Program-made: the position numbers and the translations under genes
Notes under the pieces: generated by a model
Told to the model about the DNA's origin: nothing
Database searches by the model: none
Seen by the model: only the letters and a program-made list of their open reading frames with translations
Part shown: positions 9,689-19,707 of the stretch, piece by piece
Layout: each line of letters starts with the position of its first letter
Numbering within the stretch: the first letter of the stretch is position 1
Assembly (NCBI GenBank): GCA_049841155.1
Contig: JASGHI010000003.1
Span: 1,240,001-1,304,000 of the forward strand
Direction of reading: 5' to 3'
Length of the DNA stretch: 64,000 bases
Source of the DNA: ZC4RG30 sp049841155
GTDB lineage: Bacteria > Pseudomonadota > Gammaproteobacteria > Steroidobacterales > Steroidobacteraceae

Positions 9689-12600
9689 TCCATGCTGCCG
9701 CGCTCGACGTAGTCAAGCTGCCCGAGCACGACATAGCGCGCTGAGAACGCGCCTTCGCCGCCGCCACGCTCGCCGATGACATCGTAGGAGCAGCGGCGCC
9801 GCCGCAGCGGGTCCACGTGCTCGAAGGTTTCGAAGCTGAAGCTCAAGCCCGAAACGTAGCTGTCTGGATCTCCACCCGCGGCAAGGTACCTCTGTGTCAC
9901 CGCATGGCAGGTGGCGCTCACTTCGTCCCAGTAGGCGCTCCAGACATCGAAGGCATCGGGACCGGCATAGTTGCTGCCGGCGGCGAGCTTTGCCACCTTC
10001 TGCCGGCGCGCGGCCGCCAGCAGGTTGAGGTTCGCGACCGCGGCATCGCGCATCGGACCGATGGCCATCGCCGCTCCCCGTCTGCGCTCGTAGGCCGCAT
10101 TGGCCGCTTCTTCGTCACTGTACTGGATCGCGTTGTACAGGGCCGTCGGAATCCGCACCTCGTCGCCGGTGATGGCGAGCGCGCCATTGGTCGGAACGAC
10201 GGTGAAACCGGTGGCGTTGCCGATCAGCTGGTACAGGTACTGCAGCATCCACTCCCTGGTCTCGGTGCGCAGATTGGCGAGCAGGCTGGTGCCGTCCCTG
10301 GCCTTGGGATCGCCGAGCGCGCCTTCCACCAGCGCCGCGGCAAGGGCCTTGATCACCGCCTTGTCGAACTCCTTGGCGCCCCTGGCATCTACCAATGGCT
10401 TGAGCTTCTTGCGCATCTCCGCGTTGTCGAGCTGCCGTACCCACATGCCGAGCGCAGCCCCCAGCGCGGTGCCATAGGCCTCGCGACGCGCCTCCGGGAG
10501 CCTTTCGGCGACCGCGTTGACCGCGGCCAGCGCTAATCCTTTGAGCGGGGTTTTTTCGAGCAGATGCACCACCAGCTGTGTGGACATCGAGAACAGCTTC
10601 TTGGTACCTGCCGCCGTCAGCTCGCCGACGAAGTCCGCCGCCAGCTGGCGCAACAGCCGGTCGACACCCACCTTGATGACATCGTTGAGGTGCCCGACGC
10701 TGTTGGCCTGCCAGCGCGAGGCAAAACGGATCGCCTTGTACGCACTCTCGGAGATGCCGTCGCGATCGGAGTAGTTCTCCGCCTCGCCATAGCGCGCCTG
10801 CAGTTCGGTGCTCACCTGCTCTATGCCGTCGCCGATGCCATCGGCCAGCACCAGCGAATACTTGGCCGCCACCTTGACCGCACGGAACAAGGGAATCTCG
10901 TCGGTGTATTCGTCGGCCGCTTCCAGGGTCGCATCCTTGATGGTCTCCATGATGGCGTCGGTCAGAGAGGCCGAGGGCGAGTCCTTCCACTTCGCCAGCG
11001 CATCGCCGAGCGTGTTCATGACACCGCGCGTGCCGTTGAGCAGCGTCTGGGTGCTGGAGGTTTCCTCTCCCGACCCGTCCACCACGGCGCTCACGCCGGT
11101 CTTGGGTGCCGGCGCCGTACGCCCCGGCGTGTAGTCGGCATTGATGATCTCGAAGCCGCCATCGGAGGTCGCGCCGAGCTTGCCGATGGAACCTGGGTCG
11201 ATTTCACGCGCGATCTCGGTCATCGCATCGATGGCGGTCTTGGAGTTTCCGCTGTCGATCAGTTGGCGCAGCACGCCTTCATTGAGATCCTCGGCCACGA
11301 TGGGCTTGATCGCCGCGGTCTTCTTCGCGCCTTCGATGACTTCCAGTTTCTTCTTGGCGTTGTCCGTGCCGCCGTCCTTCGAAGTGTCATCGCCGATGGA
11401 TTTCTTGAGCGCCGCGAGCCGCAGTGACTTGGCATCCTCGGGACTGATCTTCTTCTCCTCTTCCGCCTTGTCGATGGCCGACATGGTCTTGTCGAGAGAT
11501 TTCTGCATGGACGCTTGCTGCGCCAGCGTCGAGGCTTCCTTGCCGAAGGCGAACGCCGTGTCCATGGCCTTGGAATAGGCGGCGGCGGCATTCTGCTGAG
11601 TGCCCGCCAGCCCGGTGATGTCGGTAAACGACTGCTTGCCCAGCAGGTCCAATGCCGCCCGCAACCCGGTGGGATCCGGCGCCTGCGGCGCATTCTGAAT
11701 GGAGACGATGGGGGAAGGCAGGGCCGAGGGTTGCAGGTTCTGCGGCTCGGCCCTGCGGGTGTTGGTAGAGATGTTGTCGATGCCCGGCGGCTCATCGATG
11801 GGCGAATCCTCCCAGCGCCAGAAGCGCGAATCGTCCATCTTCTCGCAGGCATTGCACGAACCCATGACTGCCTCGGCAAACACGCCACGCGTCGGCAGGC
11901 TGACGCGCGCCGGTGCGATGGGTGAGCTGAGCGCATAGTATTCGAGCAGGTCCGGTGCCTCACCGTCCGGGTCCGACCGGAATCGCGGATCGAGATGAAT
12001 GCCGCGCGCCACGGGCAGCACCAGCGAATTGCCGACAATGCCGATGAGCCGGTTCTCCACCACCGAAGCCACACTGCGCTCGCCGGCCCCGGGGGCCAGA
12101 TAACCATCGAGCAGCATGTACCGCCGGCTCGGATCCATGGTCCACCAGATGGCGTGGTGGTAGTACTCGAGATTGGCGTTGAGATGCTCTACCAGCTCGG
12201 CACCGATGCGCATGTCTTCCTTGCGCGGATTGCGCTGCTCCCAGGTGTCCGTGGGCGTGTACAGCGTCGCGCCCTGGCCGGGCGCGGTACGCTGGATCGA
12301 CACTTCATATCCATTGGTCACCGTCGCGATGACCTTGGGCATGTCGATGTCGTCGTTGACGCGCAGATCGTCCACCAGCGCGTGCTCGAAGGTGGCCGTA
12401 CGATAGCGGAAGGTCGCAGAGTTGATGATGGCGCGGCAGCCCGAAGGCAGGCCAGCGGCGGAGCGGATGATGAGCTGCGAGATCTGGCCGCGCTGCATGC
12501 CGCCCGGGAAGCTGCCGCGTATCGCCACCAGCAGCGGCATGCCCGGCGAATAATTGGACACCAGCGTGAAATCCACGCCGCTGATGCGCCGTTCGACGCC

Positions 12601-15174
12601 GTTGTACAGCGCCCACAACTCGAGCTGGTCCACGAATCCCGCCGCCAGCGCCGGCATGACCTCGGCGTGGAATTTGTCGTAGCGCTCCTGCGCGGTCGGC
12701 TGCTCGTACAGGCTGTCGGCCAGCGCGCGTGCGCCCTGGGTTGCGGCTTTGGTCGCCTCGATGGCGCTGCCCGTGACCGCGTTCGCGATCAGCGAAGCGC
12801 CGCCGCTGGCGATGGCCAGCATCACACCGAGAAAACCCGTGGTCGGATTCACCGCATTGTTGATGGCCTGCGCGGTGTCCGCGGGATCCTCGGGCTTGGG
12901 TCTGGGCCGCTCGGGAAACGGCGGCATCGGAATGATGATGGTGAGCTGCATCTCGCCGTTGAACGAGATCACCTGCTCGTCCGCATAGCGCAGCAGCGGG
13001 ATATCGGTGTCCTGCCAGCCGGTGAGGATTCTGCGCACGGCGTCGAAACCCACGTCGAGATCCGGCCGCATGAGATAGGTGCGCAGCGGCTGGCGCCAGC
13101 GCAATACCTTGGTTCCCTCGAATTCCGCCATCGGCAGCGGCACGAACAAGCATTCCTGCACATCGGAAAGCTCGTGAACCAGCTTGAGATGCCGTAGCAC
13201 CTCGAAATACTGGATGGTGACCGCATGGCAGTGATTGTGGTTGGCCACCACTTCCGTGGTGGCACGCACGGCCTCGCCCTGTGAAACGGTCTGGACTACG
13301 GAGGAACGCAGCCCGCGAACCGCGGAGGCGGACTGTAAGGTGCGATCGCGCAGCGTCTGCATGGAAGTGGAGGACAGCGTGCGCGCTGAATCCTGCCACG
13401 CCGACGAATTAGCCTCGCCATATCCGCCGGACACGCCCAGCAGAGCGCCGAAGTTGAAACCCTGGTAGGAGCCACTGCCGGCGGCGCCGGTGCCCACACC
13501 GACACCGGCGGTGGTGCTGCGCGAACCGCCGCGCGCCGATTCGGTGAGCGTTCCCGTGACCACTTCACCCAGATCGCGGTCGCGCGACAGCGCGGCGCTC
13601 AGCGACTCACTGACGAAGGTGGCCTCGCCCCGCTCCGAACGTTCACGCCGCTCCCAGTCGAGCACGGAGATGAGCTTCTTCTGACCGGGGGCAAGCGGCA
13701 GGCTGTACAGCAGATCGCCCAGTGAATACCCGTCCGCATACCACACCTGCTTGAAGTGCAGCAGGTGGCCGTGTGCGATGGTGGTCGCCTCGTAGAAGGT
13801 CGGCGTCGCATCCCAGTCGACCGCATTGTCGCCCGTGAGCCGGGCGCGTCCCGGCGCGCGTGCCACTTCCGGCGCCGGCTGGGGAATGGGGCCCATGCGC
13901 CCGCCCTTCCATGCCGTGGTCACTGCTTCTTCCAGCTTGGACATCTGCAAGAGACCCGTCGCGGTGGAGTCGGCAGTACTGGCGGCATAGCTGGCCACAC
14001 CCGGAGGCGGGGGCGGCGGCGGGGAGCCGCTGCCGTAGCCGGTGTTGGGTGGTGGCACCGTGTAGCCGCCCGACGATGTCGGTGGAGGCGGTGTCCCTGT
14101 GCCGGAGGATCCGGGGGGCGGTGGCACCGACCGGGGCGGCGGCGGGGGAACATTGCCGCCACCGGATGGCGGCGGCGCGTAGGTGCCGGCAGGCGGCTTC
14201 GGTGGCTTGACCTCGGCCAGCGTGAGACCGCGGATATCCGGCTCCGTGGTACGGACCACCGTGTAGAAACTGAACTCCTCGATCGCGCGGTTCGGTGCGT
14301 TGAACTGCACGCAGCGGCCGGTCCCCAAGTCCACCGAGTAGGTATCCGGCGAGCTGTCGATTTCCGATTGACCCGGTGTACGCGGCGGAATCTTAGCGCC
14401 ATGGCAGTCACAGCCATCATCGGCCTTGTCGGGCTCACCCGCGGACGCGACCGCATCGACGACCAGCAGCACCGGTGATTCGATGGCTCCGTCGCGCACC
14501 CGTACCGGCAACTCACCCTCATGGCCGGCGACCAGAGCGGCGGCGGTTTCGAAGTTGTCGTTGGGAGCATCACCGAAGAAATAGCCCGACGCATCGGTGC
14601 GGGCCACCAGAATAGGCATGCGGCTGCCATCGTCCTTGTCGTCAGCACGGCGCGCAAACAGCAACACCTGCAGATTCGCGGGCAGCGTGCCGCCGCGGCT
14701 GTCGATGACGCGGCCGGTCAGCCGCAGCCGCGGCGCCCTGGGTGGATCCTTGAGCGGCGATAGTCCTATCGAGTAGCGGGAGGTCACCGCAATGACGACC
14801 CTGCCCTCCTTGTCGATCTCCTCGAGCCGCACTTCATGCCGGCCAAGGGGTTGGCCCGTGGGAGCGGCCACGTTGAAGCGAATGGTCTTGCTGGCGATCT
14901 GCTTGCGCAGCGGCAGCGCCAGTTCGAAATTGCCATTGGCGTCGCTGAACGCGGATATGCGCCCGGCCACCGGGACAGTGGTGCTCTTGCCGGTTTCCTT
15001 GCTGGTGTCGGCCACCTCATGCGAGCCAACGCCCCCAAGCGCAGGTTCCTTCGCGGCAGCGTCCTCCGCGGGCACAGTCACCGCCTGGTCGAACAGGGCG
15101 TCGATGCGGCAATCCGCCAATGAATCCGACGAGTTGGCTTCGGCCTGCAGCAGGCCGCGGATCTTCCAGGTCAT
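9682..15174 (-). CDS. Very large (1830-residue) protein of unknown family
   Basis: I do not recognise this family. ATG 15174 follows GGAG by 7 bases. No signal peptide is visible. Residues 1-300 contain two beta-rich segments of the FSDANGNFELALP and TDASGYFFGD kind, resembling carboxypeptidase-regulatory-like folds, and a C-D-C-H. Residues about 323-392 are a proline/glycine-rich linker. A distinctive core (about 450-510) includes FYEATTIAHGHLLHF and YSLPLAPGQKKLISVLDWE. A glycine/serine-rich stretch, a hydrophobic segment (LGVMLAIASGGASLIANAV) and long helical regions follow. It starts 69 bases after the kinase stop, so it is probably co-transcribed with the sigma factor and kinase. A secreted effector or cell-envelope protein controlled by them is inference. 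Confidence 0.8.
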   Translation of the reverse strand: MTWKIRGLLQAEANSSDSLADCRIDALFDQAVTVPAEDAAAKEPALGGVGSHEVADTSKETGKSTTVPVAGRISAFSDANGNFELALPLRKQIASKTIRFNVAAPTGQPLGRHEVRLEEIDKEGRVVIAVTSRYSIGLSPLKDPPRAPRLRLTGRVIDSRGGTLPANLQVLLFARRADDKDDGSRMPILVARTDASGYFFGDAPNDNFETAAALVAGHEGELPVRVRDGAIESPVLLVVDAVASAGEPDKADDGCDCHGAKIPPRTPGQSEIDSSPDTYSVDLGTGRCVQFNAPNRAIEEFSFYTVVRTTEPDIRGLTLAEVKPPKPPAGTYAPPPSGGGNVPPPPPRSVPPPPGSSGTGTPPPPTSSGGYTVPPPNTGYGSGSPPPPPPPGVASYAASTADSTATGLLQMSKLEEAVTTAWKGGRMGPIPQPAPEVARAPGRARLTGDNAVDWDATPTFYEATTIAHGHLLHFKQVWYADGYSLGDLLYSLPLAPGQKKLISVLDWERRERSERGEATFVSESLSAALSRDRDLGEVVTGTLTESARGGSRSTTAGVGVGTGAAGSGSYQGFNFGALLGVSGGYGEANSSAWQDSARTLSSTSMQTLRDRTLQSASAVRGLRSSVVQTVSQGEAVRATTEVVANHNHCHAVTIQYFEVLRHLKLVHELSDVQECLFVPLPMAEFEGTKVLRWRQPLRTYLMRPDLDVGFDAVRRILTGWQDTDIPLLRYADEQVISFNGEMQLTIIIPMPPFPERPRPKPEDPADTAQAINNAVNPTTGFLGVMLAIASGGASLIANAVTGSAIEATKAATQGARALADSLYEQPTAQERYDKFHAEVMPALAAGFVDQLELWALYNGVERRISGVDFTLVSNYSPGMPLLVAIRGSFPGGMQRGQISQLIIRSAAGLPSGCRAIINSATFRYRTATFEHALVDDLRVNDDIDMPKVIATVTNGYEVSIQRTAPGQGATLYTPTDTWEQRNPRKEDMRIGAELVEHLNANLEYYHHAIWWTMDPSRRYMLLDGYLAPGAGERSVASVVENRLIGIVGNSLVLPVARGIHLDPRFRSDPDGEAPDLLEYYALSSPIAPARVSLPTRGVFAEAVMGSCNACEKMDDSRFWRWEDSPIDEPPGIDNISTNTRRAEPQNLQPSALPSPIVSIQNAPQAPDPTGLRAALDLLGKQSFTDITGLAGTQQNAAAAYSKAMDTAFAFGKEASTLAQQASMQKSLDKTMSAIDKAEEEKKISPEDAKSLRLAALKKSIGDDTSKDGGTDNAKKKLEVIEGAKKTAAIKPIVAEDLNEGVLRQLIDSGNSKTAIDAMTEIAREIDPGSIGKLGATSDGGFEIINADYTPGRTAPAPKTGVSAVVDGSGEETSSTQTLLNGTRGVMNTLGDALAKWKDSPSASLTDAIMETIKDATLEAADEYTDEIPLFRAVKVAAKYSLVLADGIGDGIEQVSTELQARYGEAENYSDRDGISESAYKAIRFASRWQANSVGHLNDVIKVGVDRLLRQLAADFVGELTAAGTKKLFSMSTQLVVHLLEKTPLKGLALAAVNAVAERLPEARREAYGTALGAALGMWVRQLDNAEMRKKLKPLVDARGAKEFDKAVIKALAAALVEGALGDPKARDGTSLLANLRTETREWMLQYLYQLIGNATGFTVVPTNGALAITGDEVRIPTALYNAIQYSDEEAANAAYERRRGAAMAIGPMRDAAVANLNLLAAARRQKVAKLAAGSNYAGPDAFDVWSAYWDEVSATCHAVTQRYLAAGGDPDSYVSGLSFSFETFEHVDPLRRRRCSYDVIGERGGGEGAFSARYVVLGQLDYVERGSMEA

Positions 15175-15243
15175 GTCTCGACTCCGGTATGGCGCAAGGT
15201 GCCCCTACGCCCATACGCGAAATCGCGGGAAACCCTGCCACCG

Positions 15244-18189
15244 TCAGCCGCTCCGGCGCCTCGCTTCAGCCAGACGCAACGCCAGCTGCGCGGACATGCC
15301 ACGGCTGCGGGCCGCGAGCCGGTCAGCCTCGCCCAGAGCAGCGCGCGCCTGGTCACGGTTGCCGGCCAGCTGATGGGCGCCAGCCAGTGCAAGCTGCAGG
15401 TCCAGCACCCAGGGGCTGTCCGGCGCCTGCAGCGGCGCACCCAGCGCATGGGCCTTCTGCAGCTCGACCAGGGCTTCACCGGCGTCGCCGGCAGCCAGCG
15501 CCGCTTCCCCCATAGCCTTGGCGACACGGAACTCCAGGAAGGGTAAGGATCCCGGCTGCGTCGCGCGATACAGCAGCTCGTGGGCCAGCCGGGCATGCTG
15601 GCGAGCCTCGGCGGGTTGCCCGGCGCCGGCCGCGATTTCGGCGAGCTGGGCATGGGCGCGCACCGCCTCGTCGCTGAACACTTCATCCCGGGCGGCAAGT
15701 GCTTCGCGCAGACCACTCGAGCGCTGCCAGGCGGCGCGCGCATCGCCGGCCGCGAAGCTCAGCCAGGCGAGATCCCCCGCATGCGCGATGCTGCTGCGAA
15801 AATCCACGGCAGGAGTGAGCACCTGCAACTCGGGCAGCCTGGCCATCGTGGCCCGCGCACCCGCAACATCGCCCTGCAACGCCTGTGCAACCGACAGCAA
15901 GGCCAGCCAGCGCTCGCCGTTGGCCGCGAACCGGCGCCCGAACTCCACCCACTGCGCTGCCAATGGCTCAAGCGCGGCGCGCGCTTCGGCCGGGCGGCCC
16001 TCTTCGAGCAGGGCCGCACCGAGATACACGGCATTGTCGAACTCGGCCACATCCCGTTCACCCGCAGCGGCTGCCAGCGCGCGGGAAAACTGCATGCGCG
16101 AATCCGCCAGCCGCCCGGCCATGTGCAGGTAGTTTGCGTAGTTGCCCCGATGGAACCGGGTAGGCAATGCATTCGGGCCCGCGTACTGCTCCACCAGCTC
16201 CATGCCGGCGGCGTAGTCGCGCAATGCGGCATCGACCTCGCCCAGAGCCATTTCGCATTGCGCAAGGAATGCGCGGCTGGCGGCAAAGCTCAAATAGTCG
16301 CGGGACGCCACGCGTGGAAACACCTCCAGCGCACGTTCGAAGTAGCGCCGCGCCTGGGCCGGCTCGGAGCGCGTACGATGGAAGTTTCCGAGCACGTACA
16401 AGGCGCGGAAATATTCGGGCTCATCGGGATAGCGTCGTTCGAACAGGCGCTCGCCCTGCTCTAGCAACGCCATCTCACGCACCGGGTCCGGAGCGAGCTG
16501 CGCCAGTGTGTTCACGCTGGCGCGCGCCCGCAGCAACGTATCGTGCTCCCCGCGCTCGTCGAGCACGCGCAGGGATTCGTCCCGCGCCGCAGCGGCCTCT
16601 TCGGCATGGCCCAGCAGCCGGTTCGCACTGGCCAGTCCCATCAGGGCTTCCACATAGGCATCGGTGCGCGACAGCCCGGCGGAACGCGCCAGCGCCACCG
16701 CTTCGCGCCCCAGTTGGGCCGACTTCCCGTACTCGTCGACGTCACTCAGCAGGCGTGCGAGGGTGTTGAGCAGCTCCAGTTTCACCGGCGGCGCTTCGCT
16801 CATGCTGCCGGACACCCGTCCGGCCGCGTCGAGCAGCAGGTCGCGCACGGTCATGTCGCGCGCGCGCACGGCATCACGCTGCTGGCGCGAGTTGCGGTCG
16901 AACAGATCCGTGAGAAAGGACTGCACGGCACGCTGCTTGGCCGCCTCGGTGACGGCCACGCGTGCCTGCCAGAACGTGAGCCCGGCGCCGGCCAGCAGCG
17001 CCAGCGACACGGCGCCCGTCGCCGCAAGCACCAGGCGATGGCGACGCAGGAACTTGCGCATCCGGTAGCCACACGCCTCGGGTTGCGCTCGCACCGGCAG
17101 ATTCTGCAAGTACCGCTCGCAATCCTCGGCGAATTCCTGCGCAGTGCCATAGCGCAGCGCGGGATCGGGCTGCAGCGCCTTGAGCACGATGGCGTCCAGG
17201 TCACCGCGCAGCAAACGCAGTGCGCGACCGTCCCGGCTCACCCACCCCCCGGCGCGGCTCGGCGGCAGCCGCTCGCCCATGAGGATGGCTTCCTCCAGTT
17301 CGGCGCGCGTGCCGCGTTCGAGCAGATAGGGCCTGGCTCCGCTCAGCAGCTCGCAGAGAATGACCCCCAGAGAGTACACATCAGTCGCTGTGGTCAGTGC
17401 CGCGTCACGCAGCTGCTCCGGCGACGCATATTCCAGCGTCATGAGGCGGCCGTGCAGCCGGGTGAGCTGGGTCTGCGCCGCGTGCCCTGTATCGCTGTCG
17501 AGCAGCTTGGCGATGCCGAAGTCCAGCAGCTTCGGGTCGCCGGCCGCGGACACCAGGATATTCGATGGCTTGAGATCGCGATGAATGATCAGCGCGGCAT
17601 GCGCATGCTGCACGCCGCGCAGCACCGCCGCGAACAACGCCACGCGCTGACGCGGCTCGAGCCCGCGCCGCTCGCAGTGGTCGAGCAACGGCTCACCGTC
17701 GATGTATTCGAGAGCCAGCCAGGGCTGGCCCTCGGCCGACACCCCTGCCTCGAAGAAACGGGCGATGTTCGGATGATTAAGGCTGGCAAGGATGCGCCGC
17801 TCCCGCTCGAAGCGCTCGCGCAGCCGCTCGCCGGGCATACCGGCGTATGGCAACTTGACCGCAACGGGCGGAGCATCCGCGATTGCTATGGAGGCCGCGA
17901 GCCAGACGGCCCCCATGCCGCCGCGGCCCAGCTCGCGCACCAGCCGGTAACCGCCGATCTCCATGCCGGGCTCCTGCCCCCGATCCCCGATGTCGACCGG
18001 AGGCAGAGAGTCCAGGAAACCCTCGAGCGCCGGCTCGTTGCGCAGGATGCGCTCCAGGATGGCGCGGGTCTCGGCATCGATGCCGACTTGGGATTCCAGC
18101 CATGCGCGCCGCGCCGCCGGCTCCAGCTGCATGCCTGCATCGAGCAGCCGGTCGATCACCTCCCACTTCGAGAGCACGTCGGCGCGCAT
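15244..18189 (-). CDS. Transmembrane serine/threonine protein kinase with periplasmic TPR-like region
   Basis: Hanks-type kinase. I start at ATG 18189, whose A is the last base of the sigma-factor stop (TGATG overlap); the frame is open to 18237. The kinase domain covers roughly residues 80-350: LGRGGMGAVW (glycine loop), AVKLPY (lysine), HRDLKPSN (catalytic loop), LLDFGIAK (DFG) and LEYASPEQ (APE equivalent). A single membrane helix follows (LVLAATGAVSLALLAGAGLTF, about residues 387-407). The remaining 550 or so residues are helical, alanine-rich, TPR-like repeats, probably periplasmic. Coupling with an ECF sigma factor resembles the EcfK/PknS and EcfP/PpkA2 pairs, in which the kinase activates the sigma factor by phosphorylation. 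Confidence 0.92.
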   Translation of the reverse strand: MRADVLSKWEVIDRLLDAGMQLEPAARRAWLESQVGIDAETRAILERILRNEPALEGFLDSLPPVDIGDRGQEPGMEIGGYRLVRELGRGGMGAVWLAASIAIADAPPVAVKLPYAGMPGERLRERFERERRILASLNHPNIARFFEAGVSAEGQPWLALEYIDGEPLLDHCERRGLEPRQRVALFAAVLRGVQHAHAALIIHRDLKPSNILVSAAGDPKLLDFGIAKLLDSDTGHAAQTQLTRLHGRLMTLEYASPEQLRDAALTTATDVYSLGVILCELLSGARPYLLERGTRAELEEAILMGERLPPSRAGGWVSRDGRALRLLRGDLDAIVLKALQPDPALRYGTAQEFAEDCERYLQNLPVRAQPEACGYRMRKFLRRHRLVLAATGAVSLALLAGAGLTFWQARVAVTEAAKQRAVQSFLTDLFDRNSRQQRDAVRARDMTVRDLLLDAAGRVSGSMSEAPPVKLELLNTLARLLSDVDEYGKSAQLGREAVALARSAGLSRTDAYVEALMGLASANRLLGHAEEAAAARDESLRVLDERGEHDTLLRARASVNTLAQLAPDPVREMALLEQGERLFERRYPDEPEYFRALYVLGNFHRTRSEPAQARRYFERALEVFPRVASRDYLSFAASRAFLAQCEMALGEVDAALRDYAAGMELVEQYAGPNALPTRFHRGNYANYLHMAGRLADSRMQFSRALAAAAGERDVAEFDNAVYLGAALLEEGRPAEARAALEPLAAQWVEFGRRFAANGERWLALLSVAQALQGDVAGARATMARLPELQVLTPAVDFRSSIAHAGDLAWLSFAAGDARAAWQRSSGLREALAARDEVFSDEAVRAHAQLAEIAAGAGQPAEARQHARLAHELLYRATQPGSLPFLEFRVAKAMGEAALAAGDAGEALVELQKAHALGAPLQAPDSPWVLDLQLALAGAHQLAGNRDQARAALGEADRLAARSRGMSAQLALRLAEARRRSG

Positions 18190-18746
18190 CAGGCTTCGCG
18201 GAGCGCGTCCATTAGCAGCAACCGCGCCTTGTTCCACTGGCGCGCAATGGTGCGCGCCGAAGTGTCGAGGTGGCTGGCAACCTCGTCCACCGTGAATCCG
18301 GCGAAATAGCGCATCTCCACGATCCGGGCGAGCTGCGGATCGATGCGCTCAAGGCCGGTGAGCGCTTCGTCCACACGCAGCAGCTCCTCGTCACGCACCT
18401 CGGCGGCATCCAGGTCAGTGCGCAAGGTCACCGGCGTTCCGCCATCCCGACGTGCGGCACATCGCCGGCGCGTCATGTCGACCACCACCGAACGCATGAC
18501 ACGTGCTGCATAGATCAGGAAATGCCGCCGGTCCTCCAGCGCCAACCCCTCCCGGTTGAGAAAACGCAGATAGGACTCATGCACGACGGCGGTGGTGTCA
18601 AGTGTGGTGATGGGAGCATTGCGCCGCAGGCTCGCACGCGCAAGCTGCTTGAGCTCGCCATAGGTGGCACGAAACAGCTCATTCACGGCGTCCGTCGTCG
18701 AGCGACCGGCGCGCAGATCATCCAATGCCCGGGTGAATTCTCCCAT
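18189..18746 (-). CDS. ECF-type RNA polymerase sigma factor paired with a Ser/Thr kinase
   Basis: The 185-residue protein has sigma-70 region 2 (AVNELFRATYGELKQLARA and HFLIYAARVMRSVVVDMTRRR) and region 4 (LARIVEMRYFAGFTVDEVASHLDTSARTI, a helix-turn-helix). The sequence style is that of the TIGR02999-like sigma factors. Its stop overlaps the kinase ATG, giving translational coupling. There is no anti-sigma gene. In the ECF43-type systems described in Xanthomonas and Vibrio, phosphorylation of a threonine in region 2 replaces anti-sigma control. That this protein works the same way, and drives the 1830-residue gene, is inference. Confidence 0.92.
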   Translation of the reverse strand: MGEFTRALDDLRAGRSTTDAVNELFRATYGELKQLARASLRRNAPITTLDTTAVVHESYLRFLNREGLALEDRRHFLIYAARVMRSVVVDMTRRRCAARRDGGTPVTLRTDLDAAEVRDEELLRVDEALTGLERIDPQLARIVEMRYFAGFTVDEVASHLDTSARTIARQWNKARLLLMDALREA

Positions 18747-18880
18747 CGGTCGAGGCTAACATCTCCCGGACGCGAAGCACTCTGCTCTCCTGCACCGGAA
18801 CCTCGAAACCCCGCGCCAATCGGTCGGACCCGGACTGCAGGAACGTCCCGATCCAACGCCGGATCGCCTGCCGCAGGAGC

Positions 18881-19684
18881 TCAGCGACGCATGAACCGCA
18901 GTGCCCGCGGCACCGCAGGCAGCACCACCGAGAAATGATCCTCGCCGGGCAACACCTCGAAGGTGACAGCGCCTACCGGCAGCCGGGACGCAAAGCGCGC
19001 GCTGGTCGAGCGCGCCTGCTCGACCATGCGCCGACTTTCGCGGCGCGCATCGCGCTGCGGATCCGCGCCACCCGCCTGCTGCCAGGGCGCAGCCGTCGCC
19101 TCCCATTCCCCCACCGCAACGTACAGGCCGGAACTGCCCGCTTCGATGGTTCCGTCGCCCACCGCAGTGTGCACCGGAGGCTCCGCCCACAGCGCTTGCG
19201 GATCCCACCACACCGAAGGACTGATGGCGACATGGCGATCGAACAGGCCCGGTCGTCGCGCCAACGCCCAGAGGCAGAAATAGCCCGCCAGCGAGTGGCC
19301 AAACAGTGTGCGGCGGGATGCATCCACAGGCGCCCGCTGTTCGATGGCCGGCAGCACCTGTTTCTCGATGAATGCGAGAAAGGCCTCCGCTCCACCACCC
19401 GCACCGCCATCGGCCTCGTCAGCACAGGATCCTGCGGTGTAGTCGCGCATGCGCGCGTCACGCAAGGCCTTGTCCGGCGCGACAGAACGCAGGCCTGCTA
19501 CCACGGCTGCATCGATGCCCGTGGCCTGCGGCCTGCGGGCACCGCCGCGGACGCACTCCACGAAGCAGGTAAAGGCCAGTCCCGCATCCAGCACCAGCAC
19601 AACGGGAAAGCCGCCGGCTGGTGGCGGCTGCTCCGGGCACCAGATGCAAAGCTCGTAGCCGGGTGCGGGAGAGAAAATTTCCAT
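18881..19684 (-). CDS. Alpha/beta-hydrolase esterase, probable siderophore esterase
   Basis: Putative esterase of the esterase D/IroE-Fes type, which hydrolyses ferric-siderophore esters after uptake. The 267 residues start with MEIFSPAPGYELCIWCPE and show VVLVLDAG, the nucleophile elbow GHSLAGY, SPSVWWD and a late GEDHFSVV, whose histidine would complete the triad. No signal peptide is visible, so a cytoplasmic location is likely. ATG 19684 has AGGA 8 bases upstream. It is divergent from the iron permease gene, with only 23 bases between the starts, and the iron-uptake context supports the siderophore role. Confidence 0.8.
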   Translation of the reverse strand: MEIFSPAPGYELCIWCPEQPPPAGGFPVVLVLDAGLAFTCFVECVRGGARRPQATGIDAAVVAGLRSVAPDKALRDARMRDYTAGSCADEADGGAGGGAEAFLAFIEKQVLPAIEQRAPVDASRRTLFGHSLAGYFCLWALARRPGLFDRHVAISPSVWWDPQALWAEPPVHTAVGDGTIEAGSSGLYVAVGEWEATAAPWQQAGGADPQRDARRESRRMVEQARSTSARFASRLPVGAVTFEVLPGEDHFSVVLPAVPRALRFMRR

Positions 19685-19707
19685 GTGGCTATCCTAGAAT
19701 AGGCCGC

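Noticed and set aside
16543..18309. 588-codon plus-strand frame opposite the kinase
   Set aside because: Shadow of the kinase gene, whose motifs and coupling to the sigma gene are clear.
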